Shown in pieces: positions 8,483 through 17,399 of a DNA stretch of 64,000 bases. The translations under genes and the position numbers were made by a program. Location of the stretch: contig CAVYXV010000013.1 in NCBI GenBank assembly GCA_963772585.1, forward strand, positions 228,289-292,288. The letters run 5' to 3'. Position 1 is the first letter of the stretch, and the number at the start of each line of letters is the position of its first letter. The notes under the pieces are model-generated. The model did not search any database, was not told the origin of the DNA, and saw only the letters and a list, made by a program, of their open reading frames with translations. The DNA is from CAVVXN01 sp963772585. GTDB taxonomy: Bacteria; Planctomycetota; PLA2; JAEUHO01.

Positions 8483-9484
8483 TCACTCGTCGCGGACGCG
8501 CAGGACCGCGGACCCCTGGATCTCGTCCGCCACGATGCTCGAGAGGCCCTCGTGCACCTGCTCGAAGGGGAAGACGCGCACGTGGGTGTGGATCTGGCCC
8601 TCGGCGGCGAGCGCGAGCAGATCCTCGCCGTCCTGGCGCGTGCTCGCCGTCGTGCTCCTCAGCGTCCGTTCGCCAAAGAGCTGGGTGTCGTAGTCGATGG
8701 ACGGGATCTTCGACATGTGGATCGCCGCCGAGGAGACGGTCCCTCCCCAGCGGACGGCTTCGAGCGCCAGGGGGATCAGCTCGCCCGCCGGCGCGAAGAT
8801 GACGGCGCGGTCGAGCACTTCGGGCGGCCGATCGTCCGACCCCCCGGCCCAGACGGCGCCCATGCGTCGCGCCAGCTCGCGATGGGCCTCTCCCCGGGTC
8901 ACCACGTAGACGCGACAGCCCATGGCCCGGGCCACCTGCAGGGCGATGTGGGCGGAGGAGCCGAACCCGTAGAGGCCCACGTTCTCGCCTTCCTCGACGT
9001 CCGCCTGCCGGAGCGCCCGGAAGCCGATGATGCCCGCGCAGAGCAGCGGGGCGGCCTCGGCCGAGCCGATGCCCTCGGGGATCTCGTACGCGAAGGCCTC
9101 GGGGACCTTGACGCGCTCCGCGTAGCCGCCGTTCACGTGGTAGCCGGTGAAGGTGGCACTCCGGCAGAGGTTCTCGTCTCCGCGGAAGCAGTCCGCGCAC
9201 GCCCCGCACGTGTGGTGGAGCCACGCCACGCCGACGCGGGCTCCCTCCTCGAACCGGTCGCCGCCCTGCACGACCCGCCCCACGACCTGGTGGCCGGGGA
9301 CGATCGGAAGCCGGGGCAGAGCGATCTCCTTCTGGACGATGTGGATGTCCGTTCGGCACAGGCCGCAGACGTCGACGTCGATCACGATCTCGTCGTCGTC
9401 CACAACGGGTTCATCCACGTCCTCGAGCACCAGAGGACCGTCCGTCCCGATGGGACCGGGACGATGCAGGACCCACGCCTTCAT
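8483..9484 (-). CDS. Zinc-dependent alcohol dehydrogenase (AdhA-like)
   Basis: A 333-residue medium-chain dehydrogenase that would oxidise alcohols or reduce aldehydes with NAD(P). The catalytic-zinc Cys is in CGLCRTDIHI, the catalytic-zinc His is in PGHQVVGRV, and the structural-zinc cysteines are in CGACADCFRGDENLC. The cofactor-binding Rossmann stretch is near GLYGFGSSAHIALQVARA, with the second glycine of GxGxxG replaced. I chose ATG at 9484 over GTG at 9490 because GGGAGG sits at a good distance from the ATG and too close to the GTG. It follows aceE by 37 bases on the same strand and may be co-transcribed. The substrate cannot be deduced. Confidence 0.92.
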   Translation of the reverse strand: MKAWVLHRPGPIGTDGPLVLEDVDEPVVDDDEIVIDVDVCGLCRTDIHIVQKEIALPRLPIVPGHQVVGRVVQGGDRFEEGARVGVAWLHHTCGACADCFRGDENLCRSATFTGYHVNGGYAERVKVPEAFAYEIPEGIGSAEAAPLLCAGIIGFRALRQADVEEGENVGLYGFGSSAHIALQVARAMGCRVYVVTRGEAHRELARRMGAVWAGGSDDRPPEVLDRAVIFAPAGELIPLALEAVRWGGTVSSAAIHMSKIPSIDYDTQLFGERTLRSTTASTRQDGEDLLALAAEGQIHTHVRVFPFEQVHEGLSSIVADEIQGSAVLRVRDE

Positions 9485-9521
9485 GCGCACGCCTCCCGCG
9501 GCATTCTCGCAGGCGGCGGGC

Positions 9522-12209
9522 CTACACGTCGAGGGGGTCCATCTTCTCCGGGTCGATCTCGAGGGCGGGGATGGCCTTCGCCAGCTCCGCGGCCTCCACC
9601 GCGCCGTTGCGCTCCAGCGCCTGGAGGGCAGCCAGGGCGATGAACTCCGGGTCCACCTCGAAGTGTCGCCGGAGGGCCTCCCGCGTATCGCTCATCCCGA
9701 AGCCGTCCGTCCCCAGGGTGACGAACGTTCCGGGGACCCAGGCCTGGATCTGGTCGGGGACCAGCTTCACGAAATCGCTCGCCGCGACGAACGGTCCCTC
9801 GACGCCCTCGAGGATGCGGACCACGTAGGGGATGCGCGCCTCCTCCTCCGGGTGGAGCCGGTTCCAGCGCTCGCACTGGAGCGCATCCCGCCGGAGCTGT
9901 TGGTAGCTCGTCGCGCTCCAGACGTCCGACGAGACGTCGAACCGGTCCGCCAGCAGCGCTTGTGCGTCCAGCACACGCTTGAGGATCGACCCGCTGCCGA
10001 AGAGCTGGACGTGGCGCTTCTTCCGGGAGGAGGCCGGGCGGTAGCGGTAGAGCCCTCCCAGGACGCCCTTCCGGATCGCCTCGAGGTCCCCCGGCAGCTT
10101 GGGCTGCGGGTAGTTCTCGTTGTGGACGGTCATGTAGTAGAAGACGTCCTCCTCCTTCGTCACCATCCGGTCGAGGCCGTCCTCGACGACCATCGCGATC
10201 TCGTACGCCCAGGCCGGGTCGTAGGCGCGGATGTTGGGGATCGTGGTGGCGTAGACGTGGCTGTGTCCGTCCTCGTGCTGGAGCCCTTCGCCGTTCAGCG
10301 TCGTCCTCCCGGCGGTCGCGCCGATCAGGAAGCCCCGCCCCCGGGTGTCGCCGAACGCCCAGATCTGGTCGCCGGTGCGCTGGAATCCGAACATCGAGTA
10401 GAAGAGGTAGAAGGGCACCATGGGCTGGCCGTGCGTGGCGTAGGAGGTGCCCGCCGCGGTGAAGGACGCCATCGAACCCGCCTCGGTGATGCCCTCCTCG
10501 AGGACCTGACCGTCCTTCGACTCGCGGTAATAGAGGAGCTGCTCGCGGTCCACCGGTTCGTAGAGCTGGCCGTGGGCCGCGTAGATCCCGACCTGTCGGA
10601 AGAGCGGCTCCATGCCGAACGTCCGGGCCTCGTCCGGGATGATGGGGACGATTCGCCGCCCCAGGTTCTCGTCCTTGATGAGCTTGGTCAGCAGGCGCAC
10701 GAAGGCCATCGTCGTGGAGACGCCGCCGGGGTTCTTCGTGCCCTCGAGGAACTCCTCGTAGGTGTCCGGTCCCGGGACCGGCACCGACACGCGCGGCTCG
10801 CGGATCCGGACGGGCAGCGCGCCGCCGAGGGCCTTCCGCCGCGTCCGCACGTAGTCCACCTCGGGGCTGTTCGGGCCGGGGTGGTAGTACGGCGCCTGCG
10901 GGAGCTGGTCGTCGGGGATCGGCAGCTCGAGACGGTCCCGGAACTCGCGTAGCTGCTCGTCCGAGAACTTCTTCATCTGGTGCGTGACGTTCTTGCTTTC
11001 GAACCCCTCGCCCAGCGCGAATCCCTTCACGGTCTGCGCGAGCACCACCGTCGGACGGCCCTTGTGCTCCACCGCCGCCTCGTAGGCCGCGTAGATCTTG
11101 CGGGGATCGTGACCGCCGCGCCTCAGCGCCGTGATCTGTTCGTCGCTCAGGTGCGAGACGAGGCCCAGGAGTTCCGGACTGGTGCCGAAGAAGTGCTTGC
11201 GGATGTAGCCGCCGCCCTCCGCGCGGAACTTCTGGAGGTGACCGTCGAGCACCTCGTTCATGCGGCGGTGCAGTTGGCCGTTCACGTCCCGCGCGAGGAG
11301 ATCGTCCCAGTCCCGCGACCAGAGCACCTTGATGACGTTCCATCCGGCGCCGCGGAAGACCGTCTCGAGCTCCTGCACGATCTTGCCGTTGCCGCGCACC
11401 GGACCGTCCAGCCGCTGGAGGTTGCAGTTGACGACCCACGTGAGGTTGTCGAGGCCCTCCCGGGACGCCACGGAGAGGGCCCCGAGCGACTCCGGTTCGT
11501 CCGTCTCGCCGTCGCCCACGAAGGCCCAGACGCGCGACTCGGGACCCTCCAGGATGCCGCGGGCCCGGAGATAGCGGTTGAACCGGGCCTGGTAGATGGA
11601 GGCGATCGGCCCCAGCCCCATGGAGACCGTCGGGAACTGCCAGAACTCCGGCATCAGGCGGGGGTGGGGATAGGAGGAGAGTCCGCTTCCGCGGAGCGTC
11701 TCGCGCCGGAAGCGGTCCAGGCGCTCCGCCGTGAACCGACCTTCCAGGAAGGCGCGGGCGTAGATGCCGGGTGCGCCGTGTCCCTGGAAGAAGACCTGGT
11801 CCGGATTGCGGTCCTCGCCCGGACCCCGGAAGAAGTGGTGGAAGCCGACGTCGTAGAGCTCCGCGGACGAGGCGTAGGTCGAGAGGTGACCGCCCAGGTT
11901 CGGGAAGCGATGGTTCGCGCGCGACACCATCACCGCGGCGTTCCATCGGATGATGTCGCCGATCCGCCGCTCCATCTCTTCATCGCCGGGGAAGGGGGGC
12001 TCCCGGTGCGCGGGGATCGTGTTCACGTAGTCGGAGGCGAGCAGGTCCTCGGGCAGGCACCCGATGCGCCGCGCCTGCGCCATGACCTGCGAGAGGATGT
12101 AGCGGGCCCGGTTGGGCCCGGCGGCCCGCACGACGGCATCGAGCGATTCGGTCCACTCGCGGGTCTCGACCGGGTCACTGTCTTGTTGGATCGTCTGGTA
12201 CAGCGTCAT
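9522..12209 (-). CDS. aceE: Pyruvate dehydrogenase E1 component, homodimeric type
   Basis: This 895-residue protein is close in length to E. coli AceE and decarboxylates pyruvate with thiamine diphosphate in the pyruvate dehydrogenase complex. The thiamine-diphosphate/Mg motif is seen as GDGETDEPES followed by VVNCNLQRLDGP. The GHGAPGIYARAFLEGR and YYMTVHNENYPQP regions are also typical. AGAGG lies eight bases before the ATG. No E2 (aceF) or E3 (lpd) gene is adjacent, unlike the usual proteobacterial cluster. Upstream on the same strand, separated by 236 bp, is purB, and the dehydrogenase gene follows downstream. The 236-bp gap is long enough for its own promoter, but I see no convincing one. 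Confidence 0.97.
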   Translation of the reverse strand: MTLYQTIQQDSDPVETREWTESLDAVVRAAGPNRARYILSQVMAQARRIGCLPEDLLASDYVNTIPAHREPPFPGDEEMERRIGDIIRWNAAVMVSRANHRFPNLGGHLSTYASSAELYDVGFHHFFRGPGEDRNPDQVFFQGHGAPGIYARAFLEGRFTAERLDRFRRETLRGSGLSSYPHPRLMPEFWQFPTVSMGLGPIASIYQARFNRYLRARGILEGPESRVWAFVGDGETDEPESLGALSVASREGLDNLTWVVNCNLQRLDGPVRGNGKIVQELETVFRGAGWNVIKVLWSRDWDDLLARDVNGQLHRRMNEVLDGHLQKFRAEGGGYIRKHFFGTSPELLGLVSHLSDEQITALRRGGHDPRKIYAAYEAAVEHKGRPTVVLAQTVKGFALGEGFESKNVTHQMKKFSDEQLREFRDRLELPIPDDQLPQAPYYHPGPNSPEVDYVRTRRKALGGALPVRIREPRVSVPVPGPDTYEEFLEGTKNPGGVSTTMAFVRLLTKLIKDENLGRRIVPIIPDEARTFGMEPLFRQVGIYAAHGQLYEPVDREQLLYYRESKDGQVLEEGITEAGSMASFTAAGTSYATHGQPMVPFYLFYSMFGFQRTGDQIWAFGDTRGRGFLIGATAGRTTLNGEGLQHEDGHSHVYATTIPNIRAYDPAWAYEIAMVVEDGLDRMVTKEEDVFYYMTVHNENYPQPKLPGDLEAIRKGVLGGLYRYRPASSRKKRHVQLFGSGSILKRVLDAQALLADRFDVSSDVWSATSYQQLRRDALQCERWNRLHPEEEARIPYVVRILEGVEGPFVAASDFVKLVPDQIQAWVPGTFVTLGTDGFGMSDTREALRRHFEVDPEFIALAALQALERNGAVEAAELAKAIPALEIDPEKMDPLDV

Positions 12210-12445
12210 GGGCCCGCCTCTGACTCGTGACAGGGGAGAACGACGCACTGTACCCACGTCCCCGGGCTGGGCGCAGGTTCGCGGATGGGCGAAGAAGATG
12301 GGGCGAGGGACCGAGCCCGAACGAGGGAGCGCGAGGCAAGGCGTGAGGAGGAGGCCTCTCCGCAGCGGGGCGGAGAGGACGAGCAACGCGGCATCGCGAT
12401 ATCGCCGTCGGGCGAAGGCCCGGACGCGACGTCTTCCCGTCCTCT

Positions 12446-13885
12446 CTACACGGTGAGGTCGAAAGAGCCGCCCAGGGCGTCGCGGTAGGGCGCCAGGGCC
12501 GGGCGCACGCGTTCGGCGAGGAAGCGCGTCGTCTGTTGGGGGGCGATCCCCACGAACCGTCCCACGCGAAGCAGCGCGTCGAAGTCGCCCTTGACGGCGA
12601 CGAACGCTTCGTCGCCGGCGAGACGCTCCAGCAGGTCGTTCGTCCGTGCCCCCTCGAGCAGCCGCTCCTTCGCGGCGAGGCTGTGCCGGCGGATCCGCTC
12701 GTGCAGGTCCTGCCGGTCGCCGCCCGCGCGGACGGCCCGCATCAGGATCTCCTCCGTGGCCATGAAGGGGAGCTCCCGCTCCAGCCGCGAGGCGACGACG
12801 GCTTCGTTCACCACGAGGCCCTGCGCGACGTTCGCCACGATGCGGAGGATGCCGTCCGCGGCGAGGAACGCCTCGGGCAGGAACATGCGGCGCCCGGCGG
12901 AATCGTCGAGCGTGCGCTCGAGCCACTGCGCCGCCGCCATGTTCGCGGCCTCGGGAAGGAAGGCGAGGAGGTGGCGCGCCAGCGAGGTGACCCGTTCCGA
13001 CCGCATCGGGTTCTGCTTGTAGGCCATCGCGGAGGAACCGATCTGGTCCTTCCCGAAGGGCTCCGACACTTCCCGGAGGTTGGACAGCAGGCGGACGTCG
13101 TTGGCCATGCGCGTGGCGCTGATGGCGATGCCGCCCAGGACGGAGAGGATCTCGTAGTCGGCCTTGCGTGGGTACGTCTGCCCCGAAACGGCCAGGGGCT
13201 CGTCGAAGCCGGCGCTCTCCGCCACCTTCCGGTCGAGCTCCAGGACCTTCTCCACGTCGCCGCCGAGCAGGGCGACGAAGGAGGCCTGCGTCCCCGTGGT
13301 GCCCTTGGAGCCCAGGAAGGGGAGCTCGCGGGCCATCCGCTCGACGGCCTCGAGGTCGCGCAGGAAGTCCTGCATCCAGAGACACGCCCGCTTGCCCACC
13401 GTCGTCGGCTGCGCGGGCTGGAAGTGCGTGTACGCGAGGCACGGCGTCGCGGCGTGCGTCTCGGCGAACGCGGCGAGCGCCGCCACGGCCTCCGCGAGAA
13501 GCACCGCCACCGCGTCGAGCGCTTCGCGGTAGAGGATCACGTCGGCGTTGTCGGTCACGTAGCACGACGTGGCGCCGAGGTGGATCACGCCCCGCGCCTG
13601 CGGGGCGGCGTCGCCGTAGGCGTGGACGTGGGCCATGACGTCGTGGCGGAACCGCCGCTCGTAGGCGGCGGCCTTCGCGAAGTCGATGTCGTCCAGCGCC
13701 GCCTTCATCGCCTCGATCTGCGCGTCCTCGATGCCGACGCCCAGCTCGCGCTCCGCCTCCGCCAGCCAGATCCAGAGGAGGCGCCACGTGTGGACGCGAC
13801 GGCGCTCCGAGAAGAGGGCCCGCATGGCCTCCCCTGCGTACCGGGTGCCGAGCGGGCTGCGGTATTCGTCGTGCGGCGAGCTCAC
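12446..13885 (-). CDS. purB: Adenylosuccinate lyase
   Basis: A 479-residue lyase acting in purine synthesis on SAICAR and adenylosuccinate. The fumarase/aspartase superfamily signature is present as SSAMAYKQNPMRSE. The region TPCLAYTHFQPAQPTTVGKR carries the general-acid His and the substrate-binding residues. The length and the start sequence SSPHDEYRSPLGTRYAG resemble the animal-type rather than the B. subtilis-type enzyme. The GTG start at 13885 overlaps the TGA of the upstream hypothetical gene (GTGA), so translation is probably coupled. Confidence 0.96.
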   Translation of the reverse strand: MSSPHDEYRSPLGTRYAGEAMRALFSERRRVHTWRLLWIWLAEAERELGVGIEDAQIEAMKAALDDIDFAKAAAYERRFRHDVMAHVHAYGDAAPQARGVIHLGATSCYVTDNADVILYREALDAVAVLLAEAVAALAAFAETHAATPCLAYTHFQPAQPTTVGKRACLWMQDFLRDLEAVERMARELPFLGSKGTTGTQASFVALLGGDVEKVLELDRKVAESAGFDEPLAVSGQTYPRKADYEILSVLGGIAISATRMANDVRLLSNLREVSEPFGKDQIGSSAMAYKQNPMRSERVTSLARHLLAFLPEAANMAAAQWLERTLDDSAGRRMFLPEAFLAADGILRIVANVAQGLVVNEAVVASRLERELPFMATEEILMRAVRAGGDRQDLHERIRRHSLAAKERLLEGARTNDLLERLAGDEAFVAVKGDFDALLRVGRFVGIAPQQTTRFLAERVRPALAPYRDALGGSFDLTV

Positions 13886-14433
13886 GGGGCGTCCCCGGGA
13901 GCGCGCTCCAGGGCGAGGTCGCCGCTGCCGTCGTCGGAGGGGACCACGCGCCAGCGACCGGGCGAGATGCCGGGGTAGGCGGGGTCGGACAGACGCGCGT
14001 CCACGTACTGGGCGAAGTAGTAGAGCGCGCGTTCCACCGTGGCGCGGATGTAGCGCGTGCCCGCGTTCAGGTCGTCGTGGTCCGTGGTGACCTGGAGCGT
14101 CTCCAACCGCCCGCCGAGGTCCACCTTCGCCCGGCTCGCACTGCGGATCTCTCCGACGCTGCGCCACGGTTGCAGGCGGAGGGTGAGGCCACCCAGTCCG
14201 GCGTTCAGCAGGTCCCACTCGAGAGACTCGCCCGCTTCGAGCCGCCGCCAACTGTCCCGGATCAGTTCGAGGTTGTTCAGCAGGAAGGTCAGGGCCTTGC
14301 GCTGGGGCCACGCCGGTTTCGACTGGAAGTCGCGGTAGCGCGGGGGCAGGAAGCCCAGGGCCGTCTCGTCGTCATTCCACGTCCGCTGCAGATTGAGGAG
14401 CGAGACCCAGTAGCGTTGCTGTTCCGGATACAC
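13882..14433 (-). CDS. Hypothetical protein upstream of purB
   Basis: A 183-residue soluble protein without signal peptide or membrane segment, starting at GTG 14433. It has a Trp- and Arg-rich N-terminal half (RYWVSLLNLQRTWNDDETAL) and a C-terminal half with VTTDHDDLNAGTRYIRATV. I do not recognise a family. Its four-base overlap with purB and 37-bp gap from the DUF2520 gene place it inside the same operon. Confidence 0.75.
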   Translation of the reverse strand: MYPEQQRYWVSLLNLQRTWNDDETALGFLPPRYRDFQSKPAWPQRKALTFLLNNLELIRDSWRRLEAGESLEWDLLNAGLGGLTLRLQPWRSVGEIRSASRAKVDLGGRLETLQVTTDHDDLNAGTRYIRATVERALYYFAQYVDARLSDPAYPGISPGRWRVVPSDDGSGDLALERAPGDAP

Positions 14434-14470
14434 GGGCTGACCTCTTGTCCGGCCTGGTGCCGGCCGGGAG

Positions 14471-15412
14471 CTACCTTCGGAACACGTCGGGCAGATCGCC
14501 GCCCGCGGGCGGGGGAGGCGGACCCTCCTCCGGCATGGGGTACTCGCCTTCCGCCAGCACGTCGAGCATCGCGGCGGCTCTCTCCCGGCCGAGGCTTCCC
14601 TTTCGAACGGCCACCTCGACGGTCCGGCGCCCCATTTCCCGGTAGAAGCGCACCGCGTTGCCCGGGATCTCGCGCAGCCGCTGCATGTGGCTCCGGACGG
14701 TCCCGAGGTCGCCGCGGGCGATCGGCCCCGTGAGCGCGTCGGGAACCCCCACGGCCTCCAGGTTCGCGATCGTGCCCTTGATGAGGGGCAGGAGCGCGGG
14801 AAGGGCGACTCCCTGGGGCACGCCGGCCCTCAGCAAGAGGGTCTGCGCGTAGTCGATCAGGCTGACAAGGAAGTTCGACGCGGCGCTCGCGCCGGCGTGA
14901 TAGAGCGCCTTGTTGCGGCTCTCGATGCAGATGGGGCGGCCGTCCAGGGCGATCACGACGCTGCGGAGCACCTCCACCGCCTCCTCGTCGCCCTCGAGGA
15001 AGAAGAAGGAATCGGGAAGCATCCGGACCGCGGTGTCCACTTCCGCGAAGGTCTGGAGCGGGTGCATCGAACCGCGGTACGCCCCGGCCGCTTCCGTGCC
15101 GGAGAGCACGCGGGCCGGCAGCCCGCCGGCCAGGTGGGCCACCACGGCTCCGCGCTTGAGGGCCCCGCTCGCGGCCACCAGGATCGAGACGCTCGGGATC
15201 ACACGGTCGGGCACCGCGAGGAAGACGATGTCGGCGCCCATCGCCGAGAGCCCCGGGTCGCCCACCAGTTCGCCCTGGCCGATCAGGTCGCGGGCCACCT
15301 GGGCCGAGCGCGCGTGGCGGCTGCACACCGCGACGATCTCGTAGCCGGCCCGGCGGAGGAGGATGCCCAGGGACGTGCCCAGGACGCCAGCCCCGATGAT
15401 CGTGACCTTCAC
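14471..15412 (-). CDS. DUF2520 Rossmann-fold oxidoreductase-like protein
   Basis: A 313-residue protein with an N-terminal NAD(P)-binding fold (VTIIGAGVLGTSLGILLRRAG, of which GAGVLG is the dinucleotide loop) and a C-terminal helical domain of the DUF2520 type. That domain includes SMHPLQTF and YHAGASAASNFLVSLID. Such proteins resemble ketopantoate or pyrroline-5-carboxylate reductases, but their substrate is not known. The family also occurs near panB/panC genes, which are not seen here. The start is a GTG with GGAGG about 11 bases upstream. It sits between thiD and the purB cluster on the same strand. Confidence 0.88.
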   Translation of the reverse strand: MKVTIIGAGVLGTSLGILLRRAGYEIVAVCSRHARSAQVARDLIGQGELVGDPGLSAMGADIVFLAVPDRVIPSVSILVAASGALKRGAVVAHLAGGLPARVLSGTEAAGAYRGSMHPLQTFAEVDTAVRMLPDSFFFLEGDEEAVEVLRSVVIALDGRPICIESRNKALYHAGASAASNFLVSLIDYAQTLLLRAGVPQGVALPALLPLIKGTIANLEAVGVPDALTGPIARGDLGTVRSHMQRLREIPGNAVRFYREMGRRTVEVAVRKGSLGRERAAAMLDVLAEGEYPMPEEGPPPPPAGGDLPDVFRR

Positions 15413-15589
15413 CTTGGAGTCCGCCTCCTTCTCCCTCCGTCCAGAGGGAGAAGCGTACCGGCGCCCGTGGCGGGACGAAAGGGTGCGGCGCAGCCGCCCT
15501 GGGCTCGTCGAAGGGGCGGTCGAGGCGCCACGCCGCTGCGGGGCTCCGCCGCCGGCCGACGCCCGAGCATGGGATCTCTTGCCACGCGA

Positions 15590-16384
15590 TCAGGCTTCGA
15601 CGGCGTGGACCAGCGAGGCGCCCGCGCCGCGGCTCGCCGCCGCCGCGAGCGCACGGTGGACGTACGCCTTCGCGCCGCGAACGGCTTCGAGAAGGGGGGC
15701 CCCCCGACCGAGGCGGGCCGCGAGGGACGCGGCGAAGGCGCAACCGGTCCCGTGGGCGTTGGCCCCCGGGAGGCGCGGGAGCGCCAGCCGGAGGGAGCCT
15801 TCCGGGGTCGCGAGGACGTCCACCGCCTCCGTCCCGTGGCCGTGTCCGCCCTTGACCACCACCGCCCGACAGCCGAGGGCGAGCAGCGCCCGCGCGGCGT
15901 CCTCCATCCCCTCCTCCGGGACGGCGTCCCGGCCGAGCAGGCGCGCGGCCTCCGGGAGGTTCGGGGTGATCACCCAGGCCCGGGGCACGAGGCGCTCTCG
16001 CAGGGCCTCCAGGGCGTCGGGCCGGAGCAGTTCGCCGCCGGTCGTCGCGACGAGCACCGGATCCACGACCAGGGGGCCGTCGAACGCGGCCTGGAGGACG
16101 TCGGCGACGGCTGCGATCGTCTCGCCGCTCCAGAGCATGCCCGTCTTGATGGCCGCCGGGCGGACCTCCTCGAGGACGACCTCCAACTGCTGGCGGACCA
16201 GGTCGGCGGGCACGGGCTCGACGCGCCGCACCCCCGTTCTCCCCTGGACGGTCAAGGCGGTCACCACCGCCGTCCCCTCCACGCCGTGCGCCGCGAAGGT
16301 CTTGAGGTCCCCCTGGAGCCCGGCGCCTCCCGTAGGGTCCGAACCGGCAATCGTACACAAGGGGATGTGGTTTCGTGCGCACAT
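15590..16384 (-). CDS. thiD: Hydroxymethylpyrimidine/phosphomethylpyrimidine kinase
   Basis: A 264-residue ribokinase-family enzyme that phosphorylates HMP and HMP-phosphate for thiamine synthesis. Visible motifs are TIAGSDPTGGAGLQGDLKTF at the N-terminus, AIKTGMLWS, VVDPVLVATTGG, TPNLPEAARLLG and the anion-hole/catalytic GANAHGTGCAFAASLAA. The ATG at 16384 gives the normal family start. It is the first gene of the minus-strand cluster. A 177-bp gap with no visible gene separates it from the DUF2520 gene. No other thiamine gene or TPP riboswitch is recognisable nearby. Confidence 0.95.
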   Translation of the reverse strand: MCARNHIPLCTIAGSDPTGGAGLQGDLKTFAAHGVEGTAVVTALTVQGRTGVRRVEPVPADLVRQQLEVVLEEVRPAAIKTGMLWSGETIAAVADVLQAAFDGPLVVDPVLVATTGGELLRPDALEALRERLVPRAWVITPNLPEAARLLGRDAVPEEGMEDAARALLALGCRAVVVKGGHGHGTEAVDVLATPEGSLRLALPRLPGANAHGTGCAFAASLAARLGRGAPLLEAVRGAKAYVHRALAAAASRGAGASLVHAVEA

Positions 16385-16430
16385 CGCGCTAGACTCCGGG
16401 TTGCGAGGTCTCTCTCGGGAGGAGGATCCC

Positions 16431-17300
16431 ATGCTCGATGTCCGGATGGAGCGGGCGGTACGACCGATGGGGATGGCGGTGGCGGTGGCCCTGCTGCTCG
16501 GCCTCGGGGCCTGCCGGTCCCGATCCCTGGCGGTCCCCGGCACGGCCGTCGGCCCCTGCGACACCCTCGAGGGACGCCTACCGCCGGGGCGGTGCAGCCA
16601 GTCCTTCACGTTCGAGGGGGTCGAGTCCTCCCTGCTCTCCTTCGATCTGAGGAGCGACGCCGGAAACATCGCCGCGCCCGACGTCCAGCTCTTCGATCCC
16701 CAGGGCAAGCCGATCCCCGTCGCCGCGCAGACCACCACGGCGAAGGGCGCGGCGACCACCCACGTCGAGGGCGTCGTCCTCCTCCGCTCCGGCGCCTACC
16801 AGGTGACCGTGACGCCGCAGACACCGTGCGAGACCGTCTACTACACCTTCCACCACGATCTCGCCTTCCCGGGGATCTCGGATCTCCGGGTGAACCTCAC
16901 GAGCTGCGACACCTACCCCGTGAGCATCTCCGCGCCGCGCGGCGGGGAGGTGACCGTCCGCATCCAGCCGCTTCGCGGGTCCTCCACGAGGGTCCAGGTG
17001 AACGGCGTCGAGGACCCGTGGGGTGGACGCGCGCTCGACCCTTCCCGCCGGCTCCAGGGTGCGCCGGCCCCGACCGTGCACCACGGAGACGACGGGAGCT
17101 ACTACCTCAACTTCAACGCCCCCATCCCGGGTCGGTACACGGTCCTGGCCGCCGCCAAGCCGGGGGGGAACGGCCCGGCCACGGTGAGCGCCTCCGTCCG
17201 GCCGCCCCCGACGACATCGCGGATGGTGCTCCACCCCGACCATGCGCCCGACGGGTACGGGGTCGCCGCCTCCGCCTCCGGGTCGATGTCGGACCGGTAG
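16431..17300 (+). CDS. Predicted lipoprotein, beta-rich
   Basis: A 289-residue protein with a signal peptide ending at the lipobox LGAC (Cys at about residue 28), so it is probably anchored to a membrane by lipid. The mature part is beta-rich with repeated Pro/Gly turns. Residues about 55-135 (SFTFEGVESSLLSFDLRS) resemble the pre-peptidase C-terminal type of beta-sandwich, though I would not assign it firmly. Four further cysteines may form disulfides. GGAGGAGG lies a few bases before the ATG. It is divergent from thiD, with 46 bp between the two starts. Confidence 0.75.
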   Translation: MLDVRMERAVRPMGMAVAVALLLGLGACRSRSLAVPGTAVGPCDTLEGRLPPGRCSQSFTFEGVESSLLSFDLRSDAGNIAAPDVQLFDPQGKPIPVAAQTTTAKGAATTHVEGVVLLRSGAYQVTVTPQTPCETVYYTFHHDLAFPGISDLRVNLTSCDTYPVSISAPRGGEVTVRIQPLRGSSTRVQVNGVEDPWGGRALDPSRRLQGAPAPTVHHGDDGSYYLNFNAPIPGRYTVLAAAKPGGNGPATVSASVRPPPTTSRMVLHPDHAPDGYGVAASASGSMSDR

Positions 17301-17367
17301 GAAGCCCCGAACGCCTCGGCTCCCCCGTTCCGAAGGGACGAGGGCCCTCCCTCTTGGTACCCCTGGT

Positions 17368-17387
17368 CCGGCCGAGCGGTCGGCCGG
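17368..17387. other. Hairpin ahead of the HtrA gene
   Basis: CCGGCCGA, a GCGG loop and TCGGCCGG form a perfect 8-bp stem 12 bases before the htrA start. It could end the upstream lipoprotein transcript or shape the htrA leader, since the GGGAG ribosome site begins at its 3' edge. I cannot tell which. Confidence 0.45.
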
Positions 17388-17399
17388 GAGACCGATTGG

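Noticed and set aside
12210..12445. Possible gene or riboswitch between purB and aceE
   Set aside because: No frame with protein-like content and no recognisable conserved RNA fold.
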